From a bacterium (GTDB lineage Bacteria > Ratteibacteria > UBA8468): a stretch of 6,078 bases of DNA. Positions 1 through 5,611 of the stretch are shown one piece after another (the stretch's first letter is position 1; each line of letters opens with the position of its first letter). The notes below the pieces were generated by a model. The model was not told where the DNA came from, did no database searches, and was given only the letters and a program-made list of their open reading frames with translations. Both the position numbers and the translations under genes were made by a program. The stretch is from contig DAOVGU010000214.1 of assembly GCA_030672255.1 (NCBI GenBank), positions 1 through 6,078 of the forward strand. The letters are read 5' to 3'.

Positions 1-629
1 AAACGGTCACAGTAAAGACTGGCTAAATTTAAATCATGAAGGACAACAATTACGGTAAGGTTACTTTCCCTATTCAGCCTTTTCACTAAATCAAGAATCT
101 CTACTTGATGACTGATATCTAAATGTATTGTTGGTTCATCCAAAAGAAGAAGTTCTGGTTCCTGTGCTAAAGCCCGAGCAATAATCGCTCGTTGTTTTTC
201 TCCCCCGCTTAACTCCCAGATATTTCTTTCGGAGAGGTAAGCAATGTCGGTCATAGACATTACCTCCGCCACTATCCTTTCATCCGTTTTTGTCTCCAAG
301 ATCTGAAATCTCTTTCGATAAGGAATCCTTCCCAAAAAGATATACTCTTCAACACTTAAATTGATGGCCATTGTCCCGGCCGATTGAGAAACAACAGCCA
401 TCTTCTGCGCCAATTCCTTAAATCTCATTTCTCCAATCCTTTTTCCTTTAAAAAGGATTTCTCCCTTTATTGGTCTTATTACCCGGCTTATTGCCCGCAG
501 AAGAGTGGATTTCCCTGAACCATTAGGACCTATAACTCCCATCAGTTCACCATCATTGACACTAAAAGTAATATTCTTCAGGAAAAACCCGGCCTCATAA
601 CCACAGGTTAAATCTTTTATTTTTAACAT
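1..629 (-). CDS. btuD: Vitamin B12 ABC transporter ATP-binding protein BtuD (partial, C-terminus cut by window edge)
   Basis: This is the cytoplasmic ATPase that powers corrinoid import by the BtuCDF transporter. The frame opens with ATG at 629 and stays open to position 1, giving 209 codons; a complete family member is about 250-270 residues. All ABC ATPase motifs are visible in order: Walker A GPNGSGKST (residues 34-42), Q-loop Gln82, signature LSGGE (140-144), Walker B LLLLDE (160-165), D-loop around Leu170-Asp171, and the H-loop in VVLHDLN (His198). FecE and siderophore ATPases look the same at this level, so the B12 assignment rests on the neighbours btuC, btuF, cbiB and cobD. Upstream of the start there is only a GAG immediately before ATG, too close to be a normal ribosome binding site, and a repeat arm begins about 12 bp upstream. 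Confidence 0.9.
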   Translation of the reverse strand, partial: MLKIKDLTCGYEAGFFLKNITFSVNDGELMGVIGPNGSGKSTLLRAISRVIRPIKGEILFKGKRIGEMRFKELAQKMAVVSQSAGTMAINLSVEEYIFLGRIPYRKRFQILETKTDERIVAEVMSMTDIAYLSERNIWELSGGEKQRAIIARALAQEPELLLLDEPTIHLDISHQVEILDLVKRLNRESNLTVIVVLHDLNLASLYCDR

Positions 630-641
630 CTCTCAAATTAT

Positions 642-744
642 CCACAGATTAACACAGATATACACAGATAAATCCAACAGGATTTAACTCCAAACTTTTA
701 ACTTTAAACTGTTTCTCTCTGTGTTCATCTGCGTCTATCTGCGG
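642..744. repeat. Palindromic repeat with arms built from 10-nt CACAGAT units
   Basis: This fills most of the 126-bp gap between btuC and btuD. The left arm (642-668) and the right arm (718-744) are imperfect inverted copies, matching at 21 of 27 positions. Each arm has three units at exact 10-nt spacing: CACAGAT starts at 643, 653 and 663, and CTGTG or CTGCG starts at 719, 729 and 739. The centre (669-717) is AT-rich and contains a 6-bp hairpin, AAATCC/GGATTT (670-685, loop AACA). A half copy of the same family lies at 3911-3932. I see no gene in the element; it resembles a non-coding MITE-like or REP-like repeat. Confidence 0.75.
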
Positions 745-755
745 TTGCAATTTTG

Positions 756-783
756 TCAAATGTGGAGACCTGACCCCTTTCTT
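756..783 (-). repeat. Short dispersed-type repeat forming the 3' end and stop codon of btuC
   Basis: On the minus strand this reads AAAGGGGTCAGG followed by TCTCCACATTTGACA. I recall this as a dispersed sequence in many bacterial genomes, often near REP-associated tyrosine (IS200-like) transposases, but I cannot check that here. It encodes the last residues of BtuC (about KGSGLHI) and provides the TGA stop at 756-758. No transposase gene lies nearby. The family assignment is from memory; the position at the gene end is seen directly. Confidence 0.5.
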
Positions 784-1757
784 CTGCTTAAGAAGTATAT
801 AAATACTACTCCTCCGAGAATTCCGGTAATCACTCCTACAGGAAGTTCCATCGGAGAAATTACGGTGCGAGCAAGAGTATCACAGAGAAGAAGAAAAATT
901 CCTCCACCAAGAAAAGCGGCCGGTAAAAGTATGCGGTGGTCACTACCTACAAACATCCGCATAAAGTGCGGCACAACTAACCCCACAAAGCCAATCATTC
1001 CCGAGACTGAAACAACGGAGCCCGTGAGCAAAGAAGCAAGAACAAAAAGTATTTTTTTAGTCCTTTCAACATTAATTCCCAAATGCAACGCCTCTTCCTC
1101 ACCTAAAGAAAAAGCATTAAGATTGTGAGCGAAGAAAAAAGAAAAGATGACACCTAAAGTAGATAAAGCGATAACCAATCTTATCAATCCTAAGTTACTC
1201 TCCTCTAAAGAACCCATTATCCAGAAAAGAATGCCATGAAGTTTTGTTACATCGGCTAAAGCCATAATTAGGGTGATTAAAGATGAAGAAAGGAAACTGA
1301 TCATTACACCAATAAGTAAGAGGGTAGAGATTGTCAAAAGACCTTTACGACTGGCAAGAACGTAGACGATAAGTATGGTTAAAATAGCTCCAGACATACC
1401 GGCTAAAGGAATAGCAAAACTTAAGCCCAAGATAATGCTTAATGTCACTCCTAATGCTGCTCCTCCCGAAACACCTAAGGTATAAGGACCAACGAGTGGA
1501 TTGCGAAACATCCCCTGAAAGATCACTCCAGAGACAGCCAACGCACCACCGATAAATATAGCTAAGAGAATCCGAGGAAATCGAATATGGAAAAGAATGG
1601 TGGATTCAATCCCTTTTTCTGGACCAAAAATCAAAGAGATGATTTTTGATAAGGAGATTCTGTCTGCTCCCACACTTAAAGAAAAGAAAGCTGAAATTAA
1701 AAGAACCCCTATCAAAGCAAATATCCAGATTAACCACTTTTTCAACTTCTTATTCAT
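756..1757 (-). CDS. btuC: Vitamin B12 ABC transporter permease BtuC (FecCD family)
   Basis: This is the inner-membrane permease that forms the corrinoid channel with BtuD and receives substrate from BtuF. It is 333 residues, the usual family length, and hydrophobic throughout with about ten membrane segments expected. Family motifs are clear: SLSVGADRIS (26-35), RFPR (59-62), the SGVIFQGMFRNPL segment (76-88), and GMIGFVGLVVPH (253-264), followed by the DHR and LLP residues before the last helices. The start at 1757 puts a lysine-rich MNKKLKKW ahead of the first membrane segment, as expected. A palindromic repeat ends only 5 bp upstream of this ATG and there is no Shine-Dalgarno sequence. The last residues, after SRR, and the TGA stop come from a dispersed-type repeat, so the original tail was probably replaced. 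Siderophore permeases are the alternative; context favours B12. Confidence 0.93.
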   Translation of the reverse strand: MNKKLKKWLIWIFALIGVLLISAFFSLSVGADRISLSKIISLIFGPEKGIESTILFHIRFPRILLAIFIGGALAVSGVIFQGMFRNPLVGPYTLGVSGGAALGVTLSIILGLSFAIPLAGMSGAILTILIVYVLASRKGLLTISTLLLIGVMISFLSSSLITLIMALADVTKLHGILFWIMGSLEESNLGLIRLVIALSTLGVIFSFFFAHNLNAFSLGEEEALHLGINVERTKKILFVLASLLTGSVVSVSGMIGFVGLVVPHFMRMFVGSDHRILLPAAFLGGGIFLLLCDTLARTVISPMELPVGVITGILGGVVFIYFLSRRKGSGLHI

Positions 1758-1762
1758 ATTGC

Positions 1763-1825
1763 TGTCATTCCCGAAGTTTTTAATCGGGAATCTATTATTA
1801 GATTCCTGCCTGCGCAGGAATGACA
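1763..1825. repeat. dRS3-like palindromic repeat, two-hairpin unit, between btuF and btuC
   Basis: The 63-bp element is bounded by TGTCATTCC (1763-1771) and its exact inverse GGAATGACA (1817-1825). It contains two perfect 8-bp hairpins: ATTCCCGA/TCGGGAAT (1767-1774 with 1784-1791) and ATTCCTGC/GCAGGAAT (1802-1809 with 1814-1821). The ATTCC-N-GGAAT core resembles the neisserial dRS3 repeat. A second full copy of the same layout lies at 5557-5610. It ends 5 bp before the btuC start codon. Confidence 0.85.
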
Positions 1826-1836
1826 GACACGTCTGA

Positions 1837-1887
1837 ATTCCTGCTAAGTTTACTCCTGCAAGTCAGTAAGCAGGGGCAGGAATGACA
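1837..1887. repeat. Second, divergent unit of the ATTCC-type palindromic repeat
   Basis: ATTCCTGC (1837-1844) is matched by GCAGGAAT (1876-1883), followed by GACA, so the right end has the same GGAATGACA terminus as the neighbouring unit. The interior is different and longer, with CTCCTGCA and AGTAAGCAGGGG segments. AGTAAGCAG recurs at 5672-5680 in the other gap. With the 1763-1825 unit it occupies most of the 152-bp btuF-btuC gap; the remaining bases (1888-1909) lead to the btuF stop and show nothing further. Confidence 0.7.
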
Positions 1888-1909
1888 AATTGTAGTATCT
1901 ATGGCTATA

Positions 1910-2779
1910 TCACTTAAAAGTTTCCGGATGAATCCTTTTGGCCAGTTCAGGAAGACCCTTAAGAATCAAGTTAGGAGCCGGGATGGTAATTATCTGAGGG
2001 CCGATATCGTCATAAATTCGATCGTTCAAAACGGCAGAAATCTTTTGCCAGCCATTTCTTCTTTTCAACGTTTCCTTTCCATAACCTCTTCCCATATAGG
2101 GCAGGATAATTACCTCTGGATTTTTACTGATGATAAACTCAGCCGATACACGAGGATAAGGTTTATTGATATTATGGCCAATGTTTTCTCCCCCGGCAAT
2201 TTCAATCAGTTCATCGATAAATGAGCCTTTCCCACAGGTAAAAAGTGGATTATATCCTGTTTCTACATAGACACGCGGTCGGCCGAGAGAAGAACTCTTT
2301 GTCCTCACTTGCCCAATCCTCTTTTGCATTCTTTGAATAAGGATATTTGCTCTTTCTCGCACTCCACAGATTTCTCCTATCCTTCTTACCTTAAGGAAAA
2401 GCCCTTCTATCCCTTTTTCTTCAAATATCTCTACGGCTATCCCTAATTTCCTAAGAGCCTTTATTGTTTGCCTTTGGCCCACATAATTGGTAGCCAGTAC
2501 TAAATCCGGAGAAAGACTGACAATCTTTTCTAAACTTGGTTTCATATAAAATCCAATTCTTTCTACATCTTTTATTTCTTTAAGATAATCGGAAGAGGTA
2601 GTTACACCCACTATCTTCTCTTTTAGTCCTAAATCAATGAGAGTCTCGGTAAATCCCGGAGCAAGGGAAACAATGCGCTGGGGAAATTTTAACCTAAAAG
2701 CTTCCTTTTTCTCTCGATAACAATTGGTGAGGCTAAACAGAATCAGAAAAACAGGAATTACCTTAAAAACCTTTAACAT
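1910..2779 (-). CDS. btuF: Vitamin B12-binding lipoprotein BtuF (periplasmic-binding protein family)
   Basis: This is the solute-binding protein that captures corrinoid outside the cytoplasmic membrane and delivers it to BtuC. From ATG at 2779 it has 289 residues, a normal length. The N-terminus is lysine-containing, then hydrophobic (VIPVFLILFS), then LTNC, with Cys20 as the likely lipidated residue; Asn at -1 is less usual. Typical helical-backbone binding-protein segments follow: RIVSLAPGFTETLIDLGL, PSLEKIVSLSPDLVLAT, the FIDELIEIAGGENI region, and SAEFIISKNPEVIIL. The frame extends upstream to an ATG at 2842, but that would put 21 extra residues ahead of the signal sequence and lengthen the overlap with cbiB. 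The chosen start overlaps the cbiB stop in ATGTTAA, suggesting translational coupling. Upstream only a weak AAGAAA is seen. A siderophore-binding role is the alternative. Confidence 0.9.
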   Translation of the reverse strand: MLKVFKVIPVFLILFSLTNCYREKKEAFRLKFPQRIVSLAPGFTETLIDLGLKEKIVGVTTSSDYLKEIKDVERIGFYMKPSLEKIVSLSPDLVLATNYVGQRQTIKALRKLGIAVEIFEEKGIEGLFLKVRRIGEICGVRERANILIQRMQKRIGQVRTKSSSLGRPRVYVETGYNPLFTCGKGSFIDELIEIAGGENIGHNINKPYPRVSAEFIISKNPEVIILPYMGRGYGKETLKRRNGWQKISAVLNDRIYDDIGPQIITIPAPNLILKGLPELAKRIHPETFK

Positions 2780-3735
2780 TTTCTTATTATCAGATAAAAT
2801 ACTACCACTCCCAACAAGAAGAAAATTAAAGAAGTAAACCACATCAACTGAATTGCTCTGAGAATATCCTCCGGCTCCTTCTTCTTTAGCCCTTTTCCAA
2901 TTAAAGGCTTATCAACCCTTTCTCCATTGTAGAAATTGCAGCCCCCCAGTTGAATACCAAGACTCCCGGCAAAGGCTGCCTGGGGAATACCCGCATTTGG
3001 ACTGGGTGATTTATTTCCATCCTGGAAAACTGTTTGAAAGGTTCGTCTAAAGCCTCTCCCGGAGAGAAAACTCACAAAGGGGATAAGCAGTCCACCGATG
3101 CGCGCCGGAATCCAGTTTGCCAAATCATCCAATTTAGCCGCAAACCAGCCAAAATTTAGGTACTTTTTATTCCTATAGCCAACCATTGAATCTAAGGTAT
3201 TCACTGCCTTGTAAGCCAGAGCTAAGGGAGCACCACCAAGAAAAGCATAGAATAAAGGGGAGATGACTCCATCGACACTGTTTTCGGCCACCGACTCCAC
3301 CGTTGCTCTGATAATTTCCTCCTCATTCAAATTTTCTGTATCCCTTCCCACAATCGCCCCTACTCTCCTTCGAGCCAAAGGAAGATTTTTCTTTAATAAT
3401 GCCTGGTAAACCTTTCTTGCCTCTATCCCCAAACTTTTGGTGGAAAGGGCAGTAAAGACTAAAAAGGAAGAGATACCAAACTGTAACCAGAGATTTACCC
3501 TTCCTGCCCAATTGATAATCGCCCCAACTATCAGATAGGAACCTCCTACAACTATCAGTACCAAAAGAAACCCGGCAAATCTTTGACTCCGAAAAATTCT
3601 TCGTAACCGCGGCTCAAAACAGGTAACTGCTCTTCCCATCCCTTTTACCGGATGGGGAAACCAATAAGGATCCCCAAAAATCAAATCCAAAAAATAAGCA
3701 ACAATAATTGAATAAACTAAAATATTCAAGCTCAT
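2773..3735 (-). CDS. cbiB: Adenosylcobinamide-phosphate synthase CbiB
   Basis: CbiB is an integral membrane enzyme that joins aminopropanol phosphate (the CobD product) to adenosylcobyric acid, the last step before nucleotide loop assembly. From ATG at 3735 it has 320 residues, the usual length. Family hallmarks are all present: Asp17 with GDP (21-23) and PHPV (27-30) at the end of the first membrane segment, VGRDTENL (129-136), ESVAENSVDGVISP (147-160), KAVNTLDSMVGYRN (176-189), and the late SPNAGIPQAAFAGSLGI segment, followed by a C-terminal membrane helix. The frame is open further to an ATG at 3825, but those 30 residues are a translation of the palindromic repeat upstream, and the family begins at MSLN with a membrane segment. 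No clear ribosome binding site precedes 3735. The stop overlaps the btuF start by 7 nt. Confidence 0.95.
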   Translation of the reverse strand: MSLNILVYSIIVAYFLDLIFGDPYWFPHPVKGMGRAVTCFEPRLRRIFRSQRFAGFLLVLIVVGGSYLIVGAIINWAGRVNLWLQFGISSFLVFTALSTKSLGIEARKVYQALLKKNLPLARRRVGAIVGRDTENLNEEEIIRATVESVAENSVDGVISPLFYAFLGGAPLALAYKAVNTLDSMVGYRNKKYLNFGWFAAKLDDLANWIPARIGGLLIPFVSFLSGRGFRRTFQTVFQDGNKSPSPNAGIPQAAFAGSLGIQLGGCNFYNGERVDKPLIGKGLKKKEPEDILRAIQLMWFTSLIFFLLGVVVFYLIIRKC

Positions 3736-3789
3736 AATATAGAAATTTGTTTGAACGCGGATAACATCAAGATAAAACAGGATACCAGA

Positions 3790-3900
3790 GTCATTGCGAG
3801 CCCAAAGGGCGTGGCAATCTGACACAAAGTGTCATCCTGAGCGTAACGAAGGGTCTCATCTTGAGATTGCTTCGTCAGCCAATGGCTTCCTCGCAATGAC
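3790..3900. repeat. 111-bp palindromic element with GTCATTGCGAG termini
   Basis: The element is bounded by a perfect 11-bp inverted repeat, GTCATTGCGAG (3790-3800) and CTCGCAATGAC (3890-3900). Nested inside are GCAATCT/AGATTGC (3814-3820 with 3864-3870), TGACAC/GTGTCA (3820-3825 with 3829-3834), GCCC/GGGC (3800-3803 with 3807-3810) and GCC/GGC (3878-3886). The whole can fold into a branched cruciform. I recall very similar sequences dispersed in many bacterial genomes, where they are often mis-annotated as small proteins; that is memory, not a search. It sits in the 185-bp gap between the DPH6-like gene and cbiB. The remaining bases (3736-3789) show no clear site. Confidence 0.85.
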
Positions 3901-3913
3901 AGCTGCGCTGTCA
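3897..3913. repeat. Small hairpin joining two repeat elements
   Basis: TGACAGC (3897-3903) pairs with GCTGTCA (3907-3913) across a 3-base loop, a perfect 7-bp stem. It bridges the end of the GTCATTGCGAG element and the half copy of the CACAGAT repeat at the end of the DPH6-like gene. On the minus strand it lies just after that gene's stop, but no T-run follows, so it is not a convincing intrinsic terminator. Confidence 0.55.
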
Positions 3914-3932
3914 TCTGCTTTCATCTGTGGTT
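3911..3932 (-). repeat. Half copy of the CACAGAT repeat at the 3' end of the DPH6-like gene
   Basis: On the minus strand this reads AACCACAGATGA followed by AAGCAGATGA, so CAGATGA recurs with the 10-nt spacing seen in the 642-744 element. It encodes the last residues of the DPH6-like protein (NHR) and supplies its TGA stop at 3921-3923. The inverse arm is not present here. Confidence 0.6.
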
Positions 3933-4598
3933 ACATAATTTGATTTTAAGAATATCAAGAAACCAGTGATTATTTTTAAATACTTTATTGCTCTCCAAAA
4001 GTTTTATCTTTCTTTTAAAAATTGGTCCATTAACCACAAATGTATGGTACTCGCCAGATTCTCCACAAAAGCTAATTTTTCTCTTCTCTAACTCCTGAAT
4101 GAAATTTTCATCTATCTTTTTGCTTAACCATTCCTTACCAAAAATTTCTGATTTGGTAGCAACAACGATTGCCTCAAATCCAGCATTGACAAACTCCGAA
4201 AGCAGTTCTTTTTGGTTTTTGCCCCAGAGAGGAAGCTCAGCTTTTATCCCTACCTCTCGGCAAACTCCCTCTACCCAATCCCGATGTTCATCTATATCAA
4301 TATCGCCAAAGATTCCCGCTTTTACTCCATTTTCTTTCATATTTAAAACCGCTTTCTTAAATTCTTTTTCGTAGGTTTTCCAGCTGCATCCTTGCTGAAG
4401 AAGAGGAATATTTAAGGCTTCTGACTGAGTTTGAATCAACCTGCTACTATAACCATGTGACCTTGACCTTTCTCCGTCTTCAGTAACCATATTGAGAAGA
4501 TAGGAAACTTGAAAGCCCCCTGAGATTGCCTGATGGAGAGCAAAACTACTTTCCTTCCCTCCACTCCAGGAGACAAATGCCTTTATCTTATTATTCAT
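3921..4598 (-). CDS. DPH6-like PP-loop ATPase (diphthine-ammonia ligase family, COG2102/PF01902)
   Basis: In eukaryotes and archaea this family amidates diphthine on elongation factor 2 using ATP and ammonia. Bacteria do not make diphthamide, so the substrate here is unknown. The 225-residue protein has the PP-loop SGGKES (12-17), GDI (98-100) with EHRDW (104-108), PLWGK (123-127) and the C-terminal family motif CGESGEYHT (178-186) followed by NGPIFKRKI; its length matches single-domain members. ATG at 4598 overlaps the AsnB-like stop in ATGAATAA (8 nt), implying coupled translation; an in-frame ATG at 4613 would add five residues and is possible. No Shine-Dalgarno sequence is evident. The last three residues and the stop come from a repeat. 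Its place between an amide ligase and cbiB suggests a corrinoid-linked role, which is inference. Confidence 0.85.
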   Translation of the reverse strand: MNNKIKAFVSWSGGKESSFALHQAISGGFQVSYLLNMVTEDGERSRSHGYSSRLIQTQSEALNIPLLQQGCSWKTYEKEFKKAVLNMKENGVKAGIFGDIDIDEHRDWVEGVCREVGIKAELPLWGKNQKELLSEFVNAGFEAIVVATKSEIFGKEWLSKKIDENFIQELEKRKISFCGESGEYHTFVVNGPIFKRKIKLLESNKVFKNNHWFLDILKIKLCNHR

Positions 4599-5499
4599 TG
4601 TAGCAGTAACCACATATCTTGCAGTGGGAACCGTTCAGAGGAAGACCGGCTCCACATCCACTGCACTTTTTCTCACCCTTTTTTGCTGGCGGAATATTCC
4701 CTACTACGTCTTGATAAATCCTGTAATAATAGAAATGCTCTTTATTTCTGAATCTTACCGGAAACCTCTGGGCTTTTTCAAATTCTCTATCGGAAATCTT
4801 AGAGGTAAGGATCTCCCTTAATTTGCTGAATCCTGAGCCGAATTCTATCGCCATTTTCTCTCTCCAGACAATATCTTTTGGTAAGGAATTCTCAAAGGCT
4901 TTGCGCAAAATCCACTTCCCCCAAATTTTATTTTTTTCTCTCTTCAGTTTTAAATCCGGGGGAATGGAGAGGGCAAATTTTATGAATTTTTTATTCAGAT
5001 AAGGCTGCCTTATTTTAATTCCTAAAAACCTGCCAAGTTTATTGGAGGAAAAATGCATCGAAGAAGCAATCGCAGGAAGATATTCTTTTAAGTCAAGATT
5101 ACGCATATAGGAATAGCCGAAAAATAGTTCATCCGCTCCATCTCCAGTCATAACAGCTTTTATTCCATACTCCTTGGCTATTTTTAGGCCAAAAAATATG
5201 GCGAGGTCATTGGGAATTGCCGGATCAAAAGTCTTAAGAATCTTAATTACTTTTGGGATTGCTTTGATTGCCTCCTCTATTTCAACCTCTTTACAAAACC
5301 ATTTTAAATTAAGAAATTTGGCAACCTTTTCGGCATATTTTCGGTCTTCTCCAGAGTTCTTCAGGGTAATAGTAATTCCCCTTATTCTTGGGGCTAAAGA
5401 GGCAAGAATACTAGAATCAACTCCACCAGAAAGAAGCAGCCCCTCGGCTAAATTCTCCTGAACTGCTCTTGATAGTTCTTTCCTCAAGCTCTCTTTCAT
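4591..5499 (-). CDS. AsnB-like amide ligase lacking the glutaminase domain, with C-terminal zinc ribbon
   Basis: This 302-residue protein corresponds to only the synthetase half of asparagine synthetase B (full enzyme about 500-600 residues). It carries the ATP-pyrophosphatase loop SGGVDSS (24-30), the adenylate-site motif TGDGADELFFGY (118-129), and the later IRQPYLNKKF and LPKDIVWREKM segments typical of the family. The Cys2-dependent glutamine amidotransferase domain is missing, so it would need free ammonia, another amine, or a partner. The tail has a zinc-ribbon pattern, Cys279-x2-Cys282-x10-Cys293-x2-Cys296, with an extra Cys299. The start at 5499 is fixed by an in-frame TAA at 5506-5508. 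No ribosome binding site is seen and a repeat arm lies 7 bp upstream. It overlaps the DPH6-like gene. The substrate is unknown; ordinary asparagine synthesis, tRNA modification and corrinoid amidation are all possible. Confidence 0.85.
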   Translation of the reverse strand: MKESLRKELSRAVQENLAEGLLLSGGVDSSILASLAPRIRGITITLKNSGEDRKYAEKVAKFLNLKWFCKEVEIEEAIKAIPKVIKILKTFDPAIPNDLAIFFGLKIAKEYGIKAVMTGDGADELFFGYSYMRNLDLKEYLPAIASSMHFSSNKLGRFLGIKIRQPYLNKKFIKFALSIPPDLKLKREKNKIWGKWILRKAFENSLPKDIVWREKMAIEFGSGFSKLREILTSKISDREFEKAQRFPVRFRNKEHFYYYRIYQDVVGNIPPAKKGEKKCSGCGAGLPLNGSHCKICGYCYNE

Positions 5500-5506
5500 A
5501 TTATTT

Positions 5507-5546
5507 TAGCGAGGTTAACCCCTGCTTAAAGCAGGGGCTCGCACTA
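5507..5546. repeat. Bulged hairpin repeat upstream of the AsnB-like gene
   Basis: CCCCTGC (5519-5525) and GCAGGGG (5531-5537) form a perfect 7-bp stem with loop TTAAA. GCGAG (5509-5513) and CTCGC (5538-5542) extend the stem across a 5-base bulge. CGCACTA at 5540-5546 is the exact inverse of TAGTGCG at 5612-5618, so the neighbouring ATTCC-type element is enclosed by a further inverted repeat. The hairpin begins 7 bp before the AsnB-like start codon and could affect its translation. Confidence 0.7.
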
Positions 5547-5556
5547 TGTTTAATGT

Positions 5557-5610
5557 TGTCATTCCTGCGGAAGCAGGAATCTATGGATTTCCGTGTACAC
5601 GGGAATGACA
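5557..5610. repeat. dRS3-like palindromic repeat, second full copy
   Basis: This 54-bp element is bounded by TGTCATTCC (5557-5565) and GGAATGACA (5602-5610), the same termini as 1763-1825. It has the same two-hairpin layout: ATTCCTGC/GCAGGAAT (5561-5568 with 5573-5580) and an ATTTCCGTGT/ACACGGGAAT palindrome with one imperfect pair (5587-5606). The loops differ from the other copy while the stems keep pairing. It lies inside a larger palindrome whose arms are CGCACTA and TAGTGCG. Confidence 0.85.
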
Positions 5611-5611
5611 G

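Noticed and set aside
642..744. CRISPR-like array from the regularly spaced CACAGAT units
   Set aside because: Units are 7 nt at 10-nt spacing, with no spacers of 25-40 nt; the structure is an inverted pair of short tandem arms.
721..1128. A 135-codon plus-strand open frame, and similar ones at 1597-1836, 1901-2224, 4099-4374, 4533-4751, 4624-4821 and 5174-5461
   Set aside because: All lie opposite well-supported minus-strand genes, have no recognisable family features, and are explained as antisense shadows.
756..2779. Siderophore (iron) uptake system rather than B12
   Set aside because: The FecCD-type families cannot be separated by motif alone, but cbiB overlaps btuF and cobD lies in the same run of genes, which favours corrinoid transport.
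3323..3511. A 62-codon minus-strand open frame inside cbiB
   Set aside because: It is an out-of-frame reading of cbiB, whose own frame is strongly conserved here.
3736..3914. Open frames on the minus strand across 3732-3914 and an upstream extension of cbiB to an ATG at 3825
   Set aside because: The encoded residues are a translation of the GTCATTGCGAG palindrome, a kind of repeat often mis-called as a protein; CbiB homology begins at 3735.
5519..5537. Intrinsic terminator formed by the CCCCTGC/GCAGGGG hairpin
   Set aside because: No T-run follows on either strand, and the hairpin lies 20 bp before the AsnB-like start within an apparent operon.
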